From the NCBI RefSeq assembly GCF_014931565.1, contig NZ_CP063353.1:1922001-1986000 (forward strand): a DNA stretch of 64,000 nucleotides, written 5' to 3'. Below the pieces are notes generated by a model. It had not been told where the DNA came from, did not search any database, and was given only the letters and a program-made list of their open reading frames with translations. The translations under genes were made by a program, and so were the position numbers. This document shows, in pieces, positions 25,542 to 34,400 of this stretch (within the stretch, counting starts at the first letter, position 1; each line of letters begins with the position of its first letter). Source of the DNA: Clostridium sp. 'deep sea' (GTDB taxonomy: Bacteria; Bacillota; UBA994; PWPR01).

Positions 25542-25855
25542 AAAAAGATATTGATAAAAAATACAAAGCTGAAATAGAGTCTGTAAAGAAAACTCTTAAC
25601 TCTGTAAATGAACAACCTGAAAATGCTCCTTCTTTAGCTGAAATACGTAAATTAGTTCGTTCTGAGGTAGCTAAAAAAGAGCAAAAACAGCAAAAGGCTT
25701 TTTACTGCTTTGCAACAGGAGCATTTGTTACAGTTTCTGTTTTAATTGCTTTTATTATAAAAGATCCTTCTTTGTTTATTAAAATTCAATTATGTTCTTT
25801 TATAGCCATACCAGTAGCAGTCTTTAAGTTTGGTAAAAAGGTAGGTACAAATTAA
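25538..25855 (+). CDS. YxlC-like DUF5345 membrane protein, likely anti-sigma factor
   Basis: The product has 105 residues and overlaps the sigma gene by 4 bases (ATGA type), starting behind AAGGAG. The N-terminal half is charged and helical (KKYKAEIESVKKTLNSV ... SLAEIRKLVRSEVAKKEQKQQKA), suited to binding a sigma factor. Two membrane helices follow. Size, topology and place directly behind the sigma gene match Bacillus YxlC, the negative regulator of SigY. The binding region should be the cytoplasmic N-terminus. Confidence 0.75.
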   Translation: MKKDIDKKYKAEIESVKKTLNSVNEQPENAPSLAEIRKLVRSEVAKKEQKQQKAFYCFATGAFVTVSVLIAFIIKDPSLFIKIQLCSFIAIPVAVFKFGKKVGTN

Positions 25856-26052
25856 TGCAAGAATTACGTGTTATACCTGTATGGGCCTGGTGTATAATTG
25901 CGGTTTTACTACTAACTCAAAGCATTTTACTGTTTAAAGATGCCCAAAAGGAGGGTGTTAATCCTTGGTTTTGGGGAATATGGGGATTAACAAATGTGCC
26001 TACGGTTGCAATTGTGTATTGGTTAGTAGTAAAAATGAAAAAAAAGAGATAG
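25855..26052 (+). CDS. YxlD-like small PLDc_N membrane protein
   Basis: The product has 65 residues; its ATG overlaps the previous stop codon by one base, so translation is coupled. It has two hydrophobic helices with a loop holding KDAQKEGVNPWFWGIWG, like the short YxlD/PLDc_N proteins. In Bacillus, YxlD works with YxlC to hold SigY in check. It is the last gene of the operon; its stop codon lies inside the terminator hairpin. Confidence 0.7.
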   Translation: MQELRVIPVWAWCIIAVLLLTQSILLFKDAQKEGVNPWFWGIWGLTNVPTVAIVYWLVVKMKKKR

Positions 26053-26069
26053 CCTAAGCTATCTTTTTT
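26041..26069. terminator. Bidirectional terminator of the sigY-like operon
   Basis: GATAGC and GCTATC close a short loop (CTAA), with A-runs on one side and six T on the other, so it can work in both directions. The stop codon of the last gene lies inside the stem. Confidence 0.8.
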
Positions 26070-26076
26070 GGTTTAG

Positions 26077-26155
26077 GTATGACTAGTAGTCATACGGTTT
26101 GGGCTACGCGGTGGGGGTTCGCTTAGCTCACGGAATGGGTATTCCCAAGGAATAC
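26077..26155. ncRNA. GC-rich three-hairpin element of unknown class
   Basis: Three hairpins stand in a row. The first is GTATGACT/AGTCATAC (26077-26095, 8 pairs). The second joins GGGCTACGCG (26101-26110) to CGCTTAGCTC (26120-26129), 10 positions with one mismatch around GTGGGGGTT. The third is GTATTCC/GGAATAC (26139-26155, loop CAA). The region is clearly richer in G and C than its neighbours and encodes no frame. It lies between two convergent genes just past a bidirectional terminator. It fits no riboswitch or RNA family that I can name. A minus-strand transcript reading out of the DUF421 gene would contain it. Confidence 0.4.
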
Positions 26156-26169
26156 GGAAAAAAATTTTA

Positions 26170-26880
26170 TTAAAACACAACGTATTCTTTTATGTTTTTA
26201 TTGTGGGAACTTATATATAAGTTCCCAGCTTTATCTACTGTGGCTAAAAATACGTCATCTATTGACTTTATATTACGCTTTTTCAGTTCATTAATTATCC
26301 ATTGCTCATTTATGTTGGCATTTTTTAAATGTTTATGCTGTAGTTTACCATCAATAATTAGGTTTACGCTTAAACCTCTATACTCAGGCTTGAGATTTAA
26401 ATCGCTATTGGTTACTATCTCTTTATGGGGTTTTAGCAAAAAACTAATATCTCCATTAGTCTCCACTACGGCATAGTCTATGTCATCAATATGAAACACG
26501 CCTTTAATTCGAAGTTGCTCTAATATTTCACTTACCATAAATTTAGATTTCCTAATATTCTTCTCTAGTAACTTACCATTTTGCACAACAACAATGGGGG
26601 AACCATCTAAAAAGGCTTTAATCTTTTCATTGGCCATGGCTAAATAGGCTAAAGACAAAGGAAATATAGACCAAATAACCAAACTGACTAATCCTGAGGC
26701 TAATTTAACATCTTTATTAATAGACATCTCTGAGGCAATAGAGCCTATAGAAATACCTATAACATAGTCAAAAAAGGTTATTTGAGATATTTGCTTTTTT
26801 CCATTTATCCGTGTAAGTATAAAAAGAACTGTAACAGAGAAAAAACTTCTCCATATTACTGTTAATAATTCTTTAGTCAT
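26170..26880 (-). CDS. DUF421 (YetF/YcaP-type) membrane protein
   Basis: The product has 236 residues, starting behind AAAGGGG. Three N-terminal membrane helices are followed by two small cytoplasmic domains. RINGKKQISQITFFDYVIGISIGSIAS is the signature of the DUF421 family (Bacillus YetF, YrbG, YkjA), as is the later GSPIVVVQNGKLLEKNIRKSKF. Members occur in spore-formers, and some are made during sporulation; the molecular role is not settled. It is monocistronic. Confidence 0.9.
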   Translation of the reverse strand: MTKELLTVIWRSFFSVTVLFILTRINGKKQISQITFFDYVIGISIGSIASEMSINKDVKLASGLVSLVIWSIFPLSLAYLAMANEKIKAFLDGSPIVVVQNGKLLEKNIRKSKFMVSEILEQLRIKGVFHIDDIDYAVVETNGDISFLLKPHKEIVTNSDLNLKPEYRGLSVNLIIDGKLQHKHLKNANINEQWIINELKKRNIKSIDDVFLATVDKAGNLYISSHNKNIKEYVVF

Positions 26881-26960
26881 AATTACCCCTTTAGTTGAAG
26901 CTTTAATACATTTGTTTATAATTATTGCTACATTATAATCAGCATAAGTTTAGTTATTAA

Positions 26961-27950
26961 CTACGATGCAGAGGAGTTTTTTGCATTTAAGTTAGACCAT
27001 TTACCACACTTGTCTCCCCAGCATGATATCTCTTGATTATCGGCATATATCCTTAGCAGTTCGCAGTTATTGGCACAATCATTACACTCAAAGCTAAGGG
27101 TTTTGTAACTCTTTTTGCTTATTTGAAAACCAGCAAATTTTGTTTTACCTTTTGTTTTAGTAATAAAGTCTTTTGCTAATAATGCTGCACCAAAAGCCCC
27201 CATTACGTCATAATAAAATGGTACTGTTATTTGCTCATTTAAGGCCTTCTCAAATGCCTTTATCATACCAACATTGGCCGCTACTCCACCCTGAAATAGT
27301 ATTGGCGGTTTTAATTCTTTTCCTTTACTTAGGTTATTAAGATAATTTCGAACCAAAGCCTCACAGAGTCCAGCAATAATATCCTCAACTCCATGCCCTG
27401 TTTGCTGTTTATGAATCATATCTGATTCCGCAAATACAGCACATCTACCAGCTATTCTTACAGGTGAGGTTGCCTTTAAAGCGTATTTGCCAAAGTTTTC
27501 AATTGCTATATTTAGTCGCTCTGCTTGGCGATCTAAAAAAGATCCTGTTCCTGCGGCACAAACAGTATTCATAGCAAAATCATAAACAATATTATCTCTT
27601 AAGATAATTAGCTTAGAATCCTGTCCACCAATTTCGATAATAGTGTTTACATTGGGTTTAAGAGCTTGAGCTGCAATAGCATGGGCAGTTATTTCATTTT
27701 TGATAATATCTGCACCTATTATGGTGCTAGCCAGTTTACGACCACTGCCTGTAGTGCCAGCGGCTTTTATAGTGTATTGCATCTCACTTGTTTCTTGTTC
27801 AACCTCTTGCAAACCCTTACATAAAGCTACAATAGGTTGTCCATTTGTTCTTATATATTTTTTTAATAAAACTTTATTGTCTTCATTTATTAATACAATG
27901 TTGGTGCTTACTGAGCCAACATCTATGCCTAAATACAGATTATTATTCAT
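26961..27950 (-). CDS. BcrAD/BadFG-type ATPase, acyl-CoA dehydratase activase
   Basis: The product has 329 residues, starting behind AAGGGAG. It is an ASKHA-fold ATPase: GIDVGSVSTNIVLIN (phosphate 1), IEIGGQDSKLI (phosphate 2) and QGGVAANVGMIKAF (adenosine). Cys131 (VCAAGTGSFLDRQAERL) and Cys170 (GRCAVFAES) are the ligands that let a dimer hold one [4Fe-4S] cluster. A C-terminal extension adds further cysteines (CNDCANNC, then CWGDKC). Activases use ATP hydrolysis to push one electron onto a dehydratase. It is the last of three overlapping or adjacent genes, and its two upstream partners carry related domains. Confidence 0.92.
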   Translation of the reverse strand: MNNNLYLGIDVGSVSTNIVLINEDNKVLLKKYIRTNGQPIVALCKGLQEVEQETSEMQYTIKAAGTTGSGRKLASTIIGADIIKNEITAHAIAAQALKPNVNTIIEIGGQDSKLIILRDNIVYDFAMNTVCAAGTGSFLDRQAERLNIAIENFGKYALKATSPVRIAGRCAVFAESDMIHKQQTGHGVEDIIAGLCEALVRNYLNNLSKGKELKPPILFQGGVAANVGMIKAFEKALNEQITVPFYYDVMGAFGAALLAKDFITKTKGKTKFAGFQISKKSYKTLSFECNDCANNCELLRIYADNQEISCWGDKCGKWSNLNAKNSSAS

Positions 27951-27965
27951 GTTAATCTCCCTTAT

Positions 27966-29066
27966 TTAACTTATTATGCTTAGCTGTTTATTAGCCCTTC
28001 TCTTTTCCAGTAAATCTAAAAAGGCCTCTACTCTAGTCATATAACCTGCTTCGCCCGTCATTTCATCGACTATTAGGGTTAACACAGGTATGTTTTCTTG
28101 TTGAGACACTGTTGGCAAGATACTTTGAGCAACAATCTCGGGCATACAGCCTAGTGGATAGATTTGAATAACCCCATCATAATTTTTATTGGCATACATA
28201 ACGGTATGTCCTATGGTCTCTAGGGCATGTCCACCAATCATGGCGTTTAAATAGGGTTTAGCTGCTTTGGCATACTGCTTATTTTGGGGCAAATGCAACT
28301 CTTTTTTTATTATTTTATCTACTATCCAGTCACTAATAGTTACATATCTATGAACCAATACCCCCATATCACCTAATTTTTTTTCTAAATTAAGCTTAGC
28401 AAAGGGGTCTATATTACCGTATATCTCACCTACTATTCCAATTTTAAGGGCTGTTTTATGGATGTTTAAGGGTATTAGTTTTAGCTTGTTTTTGGTATAT
28501 TTTATAAGCCTTTTATAGGCCTTAACTCCTTTAGTTGCAAAAGCCTGCTCTCTAAACTCCTGATAAATACTATTGGTTGTTCCCTGTAGCTGTTCATAGG
28601 CTCTATTATAAAAACACAATTGCTCAAGCTCATCAATTTGAATAGATAACGAGGTTACCTGACTAATAGTTTTTAAGAGCTTAGGCACCTTAAAACCCTT
28701 AGTTATTCGTTTTATTTTACTAATTAAATTGCTAACACATCCGTTAGTAGCCTCTAAGGCTATTACCTCCATTTTAACCCCTGCGTCCTGTAAGATTTCT
28801 TGCTGCATTACACTATAGTAGCCAAGTCTACATGGTCCAGAGCCACCAACCATAAGGGCTGTATCGGCTCCTAATTCATAGGCCTCAATTAAGCTACCTA
28901 TAGTTATTTTTAGGGGTAAACAGGCACCCTCCGGGCAATATTTTGTTCCTAACTCTAGGGTTCTTTTACTTTGCAGAGGCGGAACAACATAACTAAGGTT
29001 AAATTCATCTAATAAACACTTTGCAATCATAAATACATTACCCATGTGTGGAAACGTTAACTTCAT
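27966..29066 (-). CDS. Activase-associated protein (COG3581-type)
   Basis: I choose ATG 29064-29066 (366 residues), because GGAGGTG lies 6 bases upstream. The opening MKLTFPHMGNVFM, the C-x4-C motif in KYCPEGACLPLKI, and GGSGPCRLGYYS are typical of the domain that forms the last third of large clostridial CoA-activase fusion proteins. The conserved cysteines suggest an iron-sulfur cluster like that in the 2-hydroxyacyl-CoA dehydratase B/C subunits. Here it is a separate gene. It could be the electron acceptor served by the adjacent ATPase. Its start overlaps the preceding gene by 29 bases. Confidence 0.8.
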   Translation of the reverse strand: MKLTFPHMGNVFMIAKCLLDEFNLSYVVPPLQSKRTLELGTKYCPEGACLPLKITIGSLIEAYELGADTALMVGGSGPCRLGYYSVMQQEILQDAGVKMEVIALEATNGCVSNLISKIKRITKGFKVPKLLKTISQVTSLSIQIDELEQLCFYNRAYEQLQGTTNSIYQEFREQAFATKGVKAYKRLIKYTKNKLKLIPLNIHKTALKIGIVGEIYGNIDPFAKLNLEKKLGDMGVLVHRYVTISDWIVDKIIKKELHLPQNKQYAKAAKPYLNAMIGGHALETIGHTVMYANKNYDGVIQIYPLGCMPEIVAQSILPTVSQQENIPVLTLIVDEMTGEAGYMTRVEAFLDLLEKRRANKQLSIIS

Positions 29067-30024
29067 TATTACACCTCCATAAAAGCGTATCAATAAATGC
29101 ATCTAGTCTGGTATTTAAGCCAGCTTCACCAGAGTGTTCATCTAATATTATTGTGGTATAAGGAATACTGCTTAAATCTCTTACTCTACGTTCTGCCATG
29201 TAAGCAACAAATGAGTCTATGCCACAGCCAAAGCTACTTAAATAAATGATTCCATCAATTTTATTGCTTTTTAATACCTCGTAAATACAGCCTATAGTGT
29301 AAGAACCATACTGCCAAAAAAACTGCTTTTGCAACTGCTCTACATTAGTACGCAATACTCTACTATCAAACATCTCTAAACTAATTACCTCACAATTATG
29401 GCTCTCGAGTTTATTAATAATATTCATATTAGCGTAACTATCACAAACATTATAAACATGGCCTAAAAGTAAAATTTTGAGCTTCTTTTCATTAAAACTT
29501 ATTACTTTTTCTTTATTAATAAGCCTATGTGGAAATTTATATTGTTGTACTTTACTTCTAAAATCACGGTAAAATTCTACAGCCTTTTCGTAGGCCTTTG
29601 CTGACTTAAAAAAATCAAAGCCCAGTGACTGACCAATTTTAATGGCAGCCACAGCAGAGTTATCTTTATCTTTACGCATGTTAATTTCGGTATCAATAAT
29701 GGGAGGTAGGTTTTTAATACTGCTACGTACCATATCTGGTAAACCACCAAACTTAGGGCAGATATACTCTTTTTTCGATACACTTGTATAACGCGGAATA
29801 AATAAAACATCTACAGAATCCTTAAGATCCAAAACATGTCCCATAAATATTTTTACAGGCAAGCAGGCTTCATCAACGCAGTTATTAACTCCATCATTCA
29901 TTATTTGTTTATTGGTTTTTTGAGAAACCTTAGTTTCAACATTTAGGCTATCAAAAAAACCTTGCCATAACGGATAATACTTATAAAAAAATAATCCCCG
30001 TGGTATACCTATTACAGGTTTCAT
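29038..30024 (-). CDS. DUF2229 activase-associated protein (COG3580-type)
   Basis: I choose ATG 30022-30024 (328 residues), behind GAGGTGG. The family opening KPVIGIPRGLFFYKYYPLW, the C-x4-C motif (NNCVDEACLPVKIFMGH) and the later SSFGCGIDSF are typical of DUF2229. This domain usually lies in the middle of the same large fusion proteins. With the next two genes the set is split into three polypeptides. The two C-x4-C proteins may form a pair like dehydratase B/C subunits, fed by the ATPase. Confidence 0.82.
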   Translation of the reverse strand: MKPVIGIPRGLFFYKYYPLWQGFFDSLNVETKVSQKTNKQIMNDGVNNCVDEACLPVKIFMGHVLDLKDSVDVLFIPRYTSVSKKEYICPKFGGLPDMVRSSIKNLPPIIDTEINMRKDKDNSAVAAIKIGQSLGFDFFKSAKAYEKAVEFYRDFRSKVQQYKFPHRLINKEKVISFNEKKLKILLLGHVYNVCDSYANMNIINKLESHNCEVISLEMFDSRVLRTNVEQLQKQFFWQYGSYTIGCIYEVLKSNKIDGIIYLSSFGCGIDSFVAYMAERRVRDLSSIPYTTIILDEHSGEAGLNTRLDAFIDTLLWRCNNEVNVSTHG

Positions 30025-30150
30025 TATTACCACCTCACTATTTTTATTGGAATATTTACCCTTTAAGTATTGACTCTTTACTAATTTTTTATAAGTGTGA
30101 TTAATTGATGTGCTAAAACAAATTGTTACTTTATTATTTCACAATAAATA

Positions 30151-30199
30151 AAAAAGGCATTACTATCAATAAATTATTAGTTTATTGGTGGTAATGCCT
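30151..30199 (-). terminator. Terminator of the small membrane protein gene
   Basis: AGGCATTACTATCAATAAA (30155-30173) pairs over 19 positions with 30181-30199 (two G-T pairs), and five T follow on the minus strand. It lies about 130 bases past the stop of the gene at 30330. The rest of the interval 30025-30329 shows no gene or other signal. Confidence 0.75.
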
Positions 30200-30329
30200 G
30201 ATTATCTCTACTATTTTATTAACTTACTTTATATCTTTAATCTCAGATAAAGCCCTTCAATTAAATAAGCAATTATTTATTCATAAACTGATTTTTTCTA
30301 CATAACTGACCTTTACATAATAATATTAT

Positions 30330-30650
30330 TTATCTTATTTTCTTTATTTCAATTACTACCTTAATAACAAATAACAACAGTAAAGCTATAGTAAAGAACT
30401 TACCTATTTTAGATGATTCACAGAAATCTTTTACTAAATATACTACTAAACAATATAGTAATGTGAGTATTAATTCAATAATAACTGGTATGATTGCAAA
30501 AATAAGATCTGTCGCTTTAAAATTTTTAATTCCATTCAATTTATAAATAGAATATGGGAAAAATATTAGTAATGCTATTAACACTATACAAATCCAAAAT
30601 TTTGGTTTGAGGAATATATTAAATACCTCACTATTTTTATCTATATGCAT
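30330..30650 (-). CDS. Small membrane protein, paralogue of the gene at 30810
   Basis: I choose ATG 30648-30650 (106 residues), behind TAGGAG. Three hydrophobic segments are predicted. It shares the opening pattern D-K-x-x-(E/D)-VFNIF-x-KxKFW-x-x-IVLIA and the later VKDF-x-x-SSxIGK with the neighbouring 30810-31172 product, so the two arose by tandem duplication. The Lys-rich C-terminal tail is shared too. I recognise no family. The pair faces the divergent large LuxR-type regulator gene. Confidence 0.65.
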   Translation of the reverse strand: MHIDKNSEVFNIFLKPKFWICIVLIALLIFFPYSIYKLNGIKNFKATDLIFAIIPVIIELILTLLYCLVVYLVKDFCESSKIGKFFTIALLLLFVIKVVIEIKKIR

Positions 30651-30809
30651 ATTTTTTCTCCTATTTAATCTATAAATCATACTTAATTATATTTATAAAT
30701 AGAGATAGTATTTTATTATTTTTATAACTAATTATTTATTAATATTAATTTATGTAGCTATTCTTTAATATAAAATAGCTAAGTTATAATCTTCAATTAC
30801 TTTTAATAA

Positions 30810-31172
30810 CTACATTATACAATCAAACAATAATAAACCGCTCTTTAGTACTTTTTTTAGTTTAATAATTTCCAGTACAACTATTGTAACTAATAATAGA
30901 AATGAGGATATTATTGATATCTTACCAATAATAGATGATTGAAAGAAATCTTTTATTTGATCTACTACTGAGCAATAAATTACTGTAACTACTAACTCAG
31001 CAAAAATTAAGCTAAAGAAAAAAATAAAGTCTTCTAAAACAATGCTTTCGTTTACATATACTTTAAGTCCTAAATATAGTAACAATATTAATGAAGCTAT
31101 TAACACTATGTAAAACCAAAACTTGCGTTTTTTAAATATATTAAATACATCATTCTTTTTATCTCTATACAT
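30810..31172 (-). CDS. Small membrane protein, paralogue of the gene at 30330
   Basis: I choose ATG 31170-31172 (120 residues), behind TAGGAGAGG. Three hydrophobic segments are predicted and the opening MYRDKKNDVFNIFKKRKFW resembles that of the next gene downstream. The function is unknown. It is divergent from the LuxR-type regulator gene (31459), with 286 bases between the two starts, so both may be controlled together. Confidence 0.65.
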   Translation of the reverse strand: MYRDKKNDVFNIFKKRKFWFYIVLIASLILLLYLGLKVYVNESIVLEDFIFFFSLIFAELVVTVIYCSVVDQIKDFFQSSIIGKISIISSFLLLVTIVVLEIIKLKKVLKSGLLLFDCIM

Positions 31173-31374
31173 AACACTAACCTCTCCTACTTTACAAAAC
31201 AACTTCTTTATTATATACCCTTAGAGAGCTAATTTTAACAATTTTTTAAGTATTATAAATATATTATATAAATAAGTATATCAATTTGCACAGCAGTATT
31301 ACATAATAACAAATAGGTTTTAATTATTTATTTATGCAGATGCTTGTATTTAAAAAAACTAAAAAAACTTATAA

Positions 31375-31403
31375 TTGCATTGTTATGTAAGGTTTTTTAT
31401 AAT
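31375..31403 (+). promoter_or_regulatory. SigA-type promoter of the LuxR-type regulator gene
   Basis: TTGCAT (31375-31380) and TATAAT (31398-31403) are separated by 17 bases. The start codon is 56 bases past the -10 box. Confidence 0.6.
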
Positions 31404-31458
31404 AAGTGTAATAAGTTTATTATATTCAGTATTATAAGGATTATTATTGGGGTAAATT

Positions 31459-34400
31459 ATGAGTTTAAATAATGATTATTTATTAAAAGATGATTTAAAT
31501 ACTATTTTTGTAGCTAGAGAAAATGAAAAACTTAAAATCATTAATGAGTTTGATGCAGTTTTAAAAGCACAAAGTTCAGTGGTGTTTATTAGTGGTGTTG
31601 CTGGAATAGGCAAGACCTTTTTAGTGAACCAAGTGATAAAAGACCTAGATAAAAATAAAATCACCTATGTATCTGGCAAGTATAGACACTATGATACTAA
31701 ACCTTTAATAGCTATTGAAGAGATTATTACTGAAATAGTTAAACACTTATTAACATTACCTAGTAAATCCTTATACCAAGTAAAAGAAAAAATAAATAAA
31801 TTATTAGGTAGTAATATTAATATTATAACCTCAATTAGTGATTATTCTCAAAAACTTTTTGGCAATAAAAAACCTGTAAAAATAAATTCAAATGCCTTAA
31901 AGTATAAGGTTAAAAAGTCAATTATTCAATTTATAGATATAGCTAGCCAATGTCTATTTCCCTTAATTATTTTTATAGATGATTTGCAATGGGCTGATTC
32001 TTTTTCATTAGAGGTAAGCCAGTTTTTAATAAACAACATCAAAAAGTTGAATGTAATGTTAGTAGTATCGTATAGAAATAGTGAATTTGATATAAATAAA
32101 CTCAATATAAATAAAAACAAAAATCTTATTAGCTATATTGCCTTAAAAGAGATTCAGATAGAAAGTATAATAGAATATTACAGTAAAATTTGTGGCTACG
32201 AAATTAATTATATAGATTATTTATCACGATTTACCTATAGCTTAACTTTAGGAAACCCCTATTATATTAAAGAAATCACTAGCTTATTAATTAATGAAAA
32301 GATATTGTTATATGACAAAAAACAAAGTAAATGGGTAGTTGATATGAACAACCTTAGTGAGTTAACATTATCTTCTAATGCAAAAACAATTATAGAGAAT
32401 AGAATAGCAAAAATTAGTGATGAAGAAAAAAAGCTACTAAATATTATGGGATGTTTAGATGGGGTAGCTGACTTTAATTTGCTTAAATTGATAAGCCAAA
32501 ATAGTGATTATCAATTAAACACTACTCTTAACAAACTTAAAAATTGGGCTTTTTTATACTACAAAGATAACAAGTATTATTTAAGTCATGATATTTTACT
32601 AGACATTATCTACTCAAACCTCACAGAAGAACAAAGACACTCTTTACATTTTGATATTGCGGTGTCTATTAAAGATGAGAAATTAAACCAAAATAATATG
32701 CATATACAATTAGTTGTTTCTCAAATTTTGAGGTCTAAGCCAGTGCTTTTACAAAGTAAAGCAAATGAGTGGGTTGAGTTTTTATACAATGCCGAAAAAA
32801 ACTCAATGAGTGCCATATCTCTAGAGCAATACACTTCATTATTTAATTTTATTATCAAGCTCATATCATATTCAGCTAACCTAAATCCCAATCTATTATT
32901 GCATGTAAACTTAAATTATATTGAGTGTTTATTAGTTAATAATAAATATGAACTAACAGAGTTAAAGCTTGCAGAATTAATGAGTAGTTTTAGTAATATG
33001 AGTGATCAAATAAAAATCATGCAAAAATATATGATAATGTATGGCTATAAAGGCAGTTTTAAAAAGGAACTAAAAACTGGGCTAAAAATTCTTAAATTAC
33101 TTAATTATAAGCTTAATATACAAGATTATGAGAAAGACTTACTTTTAGCACGAGAGCTATTTACTACTAAAAAAATAGCTGATTTAATTAGCCAAAAAGA
33201 TGCAACAGATAAAAGAATACTTATAATAATTGAAACCTTAGCTAAAATGACCCCTTCTGCTAATTGTGTAAACAAAAAGCTTTTTGAGCTTATATTATTA
33301 AGAATAGGAATTTTATCAGTTCAATATGGCAAATCTCCATATTCAGTAATAGGTTATGGAGCATATAGCTTTATACTTTATAATAATTTAAAAGATTACC
33401 AAACTGGTGAAAAATTAATCCAAACCGTTCTGCAGCTATTAAATAAAAGCGATGACTCGGATATTAAATCTTTTGTTTATAGCTTTGTGGGAACATTTAT
33501 AAAACATTGGTCTGAACCCTTAACTAGCTCCATTTTTTATTTAGAGAAGGGCATTAATGAGAATATAAAGTCAGGAAAATTAATTTATGGGGGTTATTCA
33601 ATTGTTTCAATCTTATATGCTAAATATGCAATGGCAGTTCCATTTACAGAAATTAAGCAATACCTTAAGAACAAGCTGAATGATATTAGTATTTTTGGAG
33701 ATGGTAATAGTTTATTTGTAAATATTTTTTTCTTAAACTATTTAAATTATTTAGAATTAGGTGAATTAAAACCTGAATATTTAGAACTAAAACCAGTAAT
33801 CTGCAATGAGCTCGATGCTTTTAAGTTTGTTTATTACTTTTTTGAGATGCAAAGGTTTTACTTTAGTCAGGATATTAATGAAGCATATAATTTAGTTGTA
33901 ACAATTACAGCTTTAATAGATTCTTTAAAAGGGCATATTATTTATCCTCATGTGCTATTTATGTGTGCATTGGTACGCCTAAATTATCATCATCTTTTAC
34001 ATGAAGAAACAGCCATTACTAATAAACAACTTATTATAAGTTACAAAGCTGACTTAGAAGTTTTTACAAAGCTTAATAAAGTGGAGAATTATTCGAGATA
34101 TAAGCTGATTGAAGCAGAATATTGTCGACTATTCGAAAATAAAAAAAATATAGATAAAATTTACTATGAGGCAAATAATTTTGCTGAAAAAAATTCACAA
34201 TATCATATTGCTGCTATCGGAAATCTATTAACTGCAAACTACTATGATTATAATCCTAAACTTGTACAGTTTTATGTAAAAGAATCTATCAACAATTTTA
34301 AACTTTGGGGTGCTGATTATATTGCTAATGTTATTGCAGAGAAGTATGTTATTGAAAGTGCTTTAGAAGTTCAATATGGTAAAAAATCACCCATAATAAG

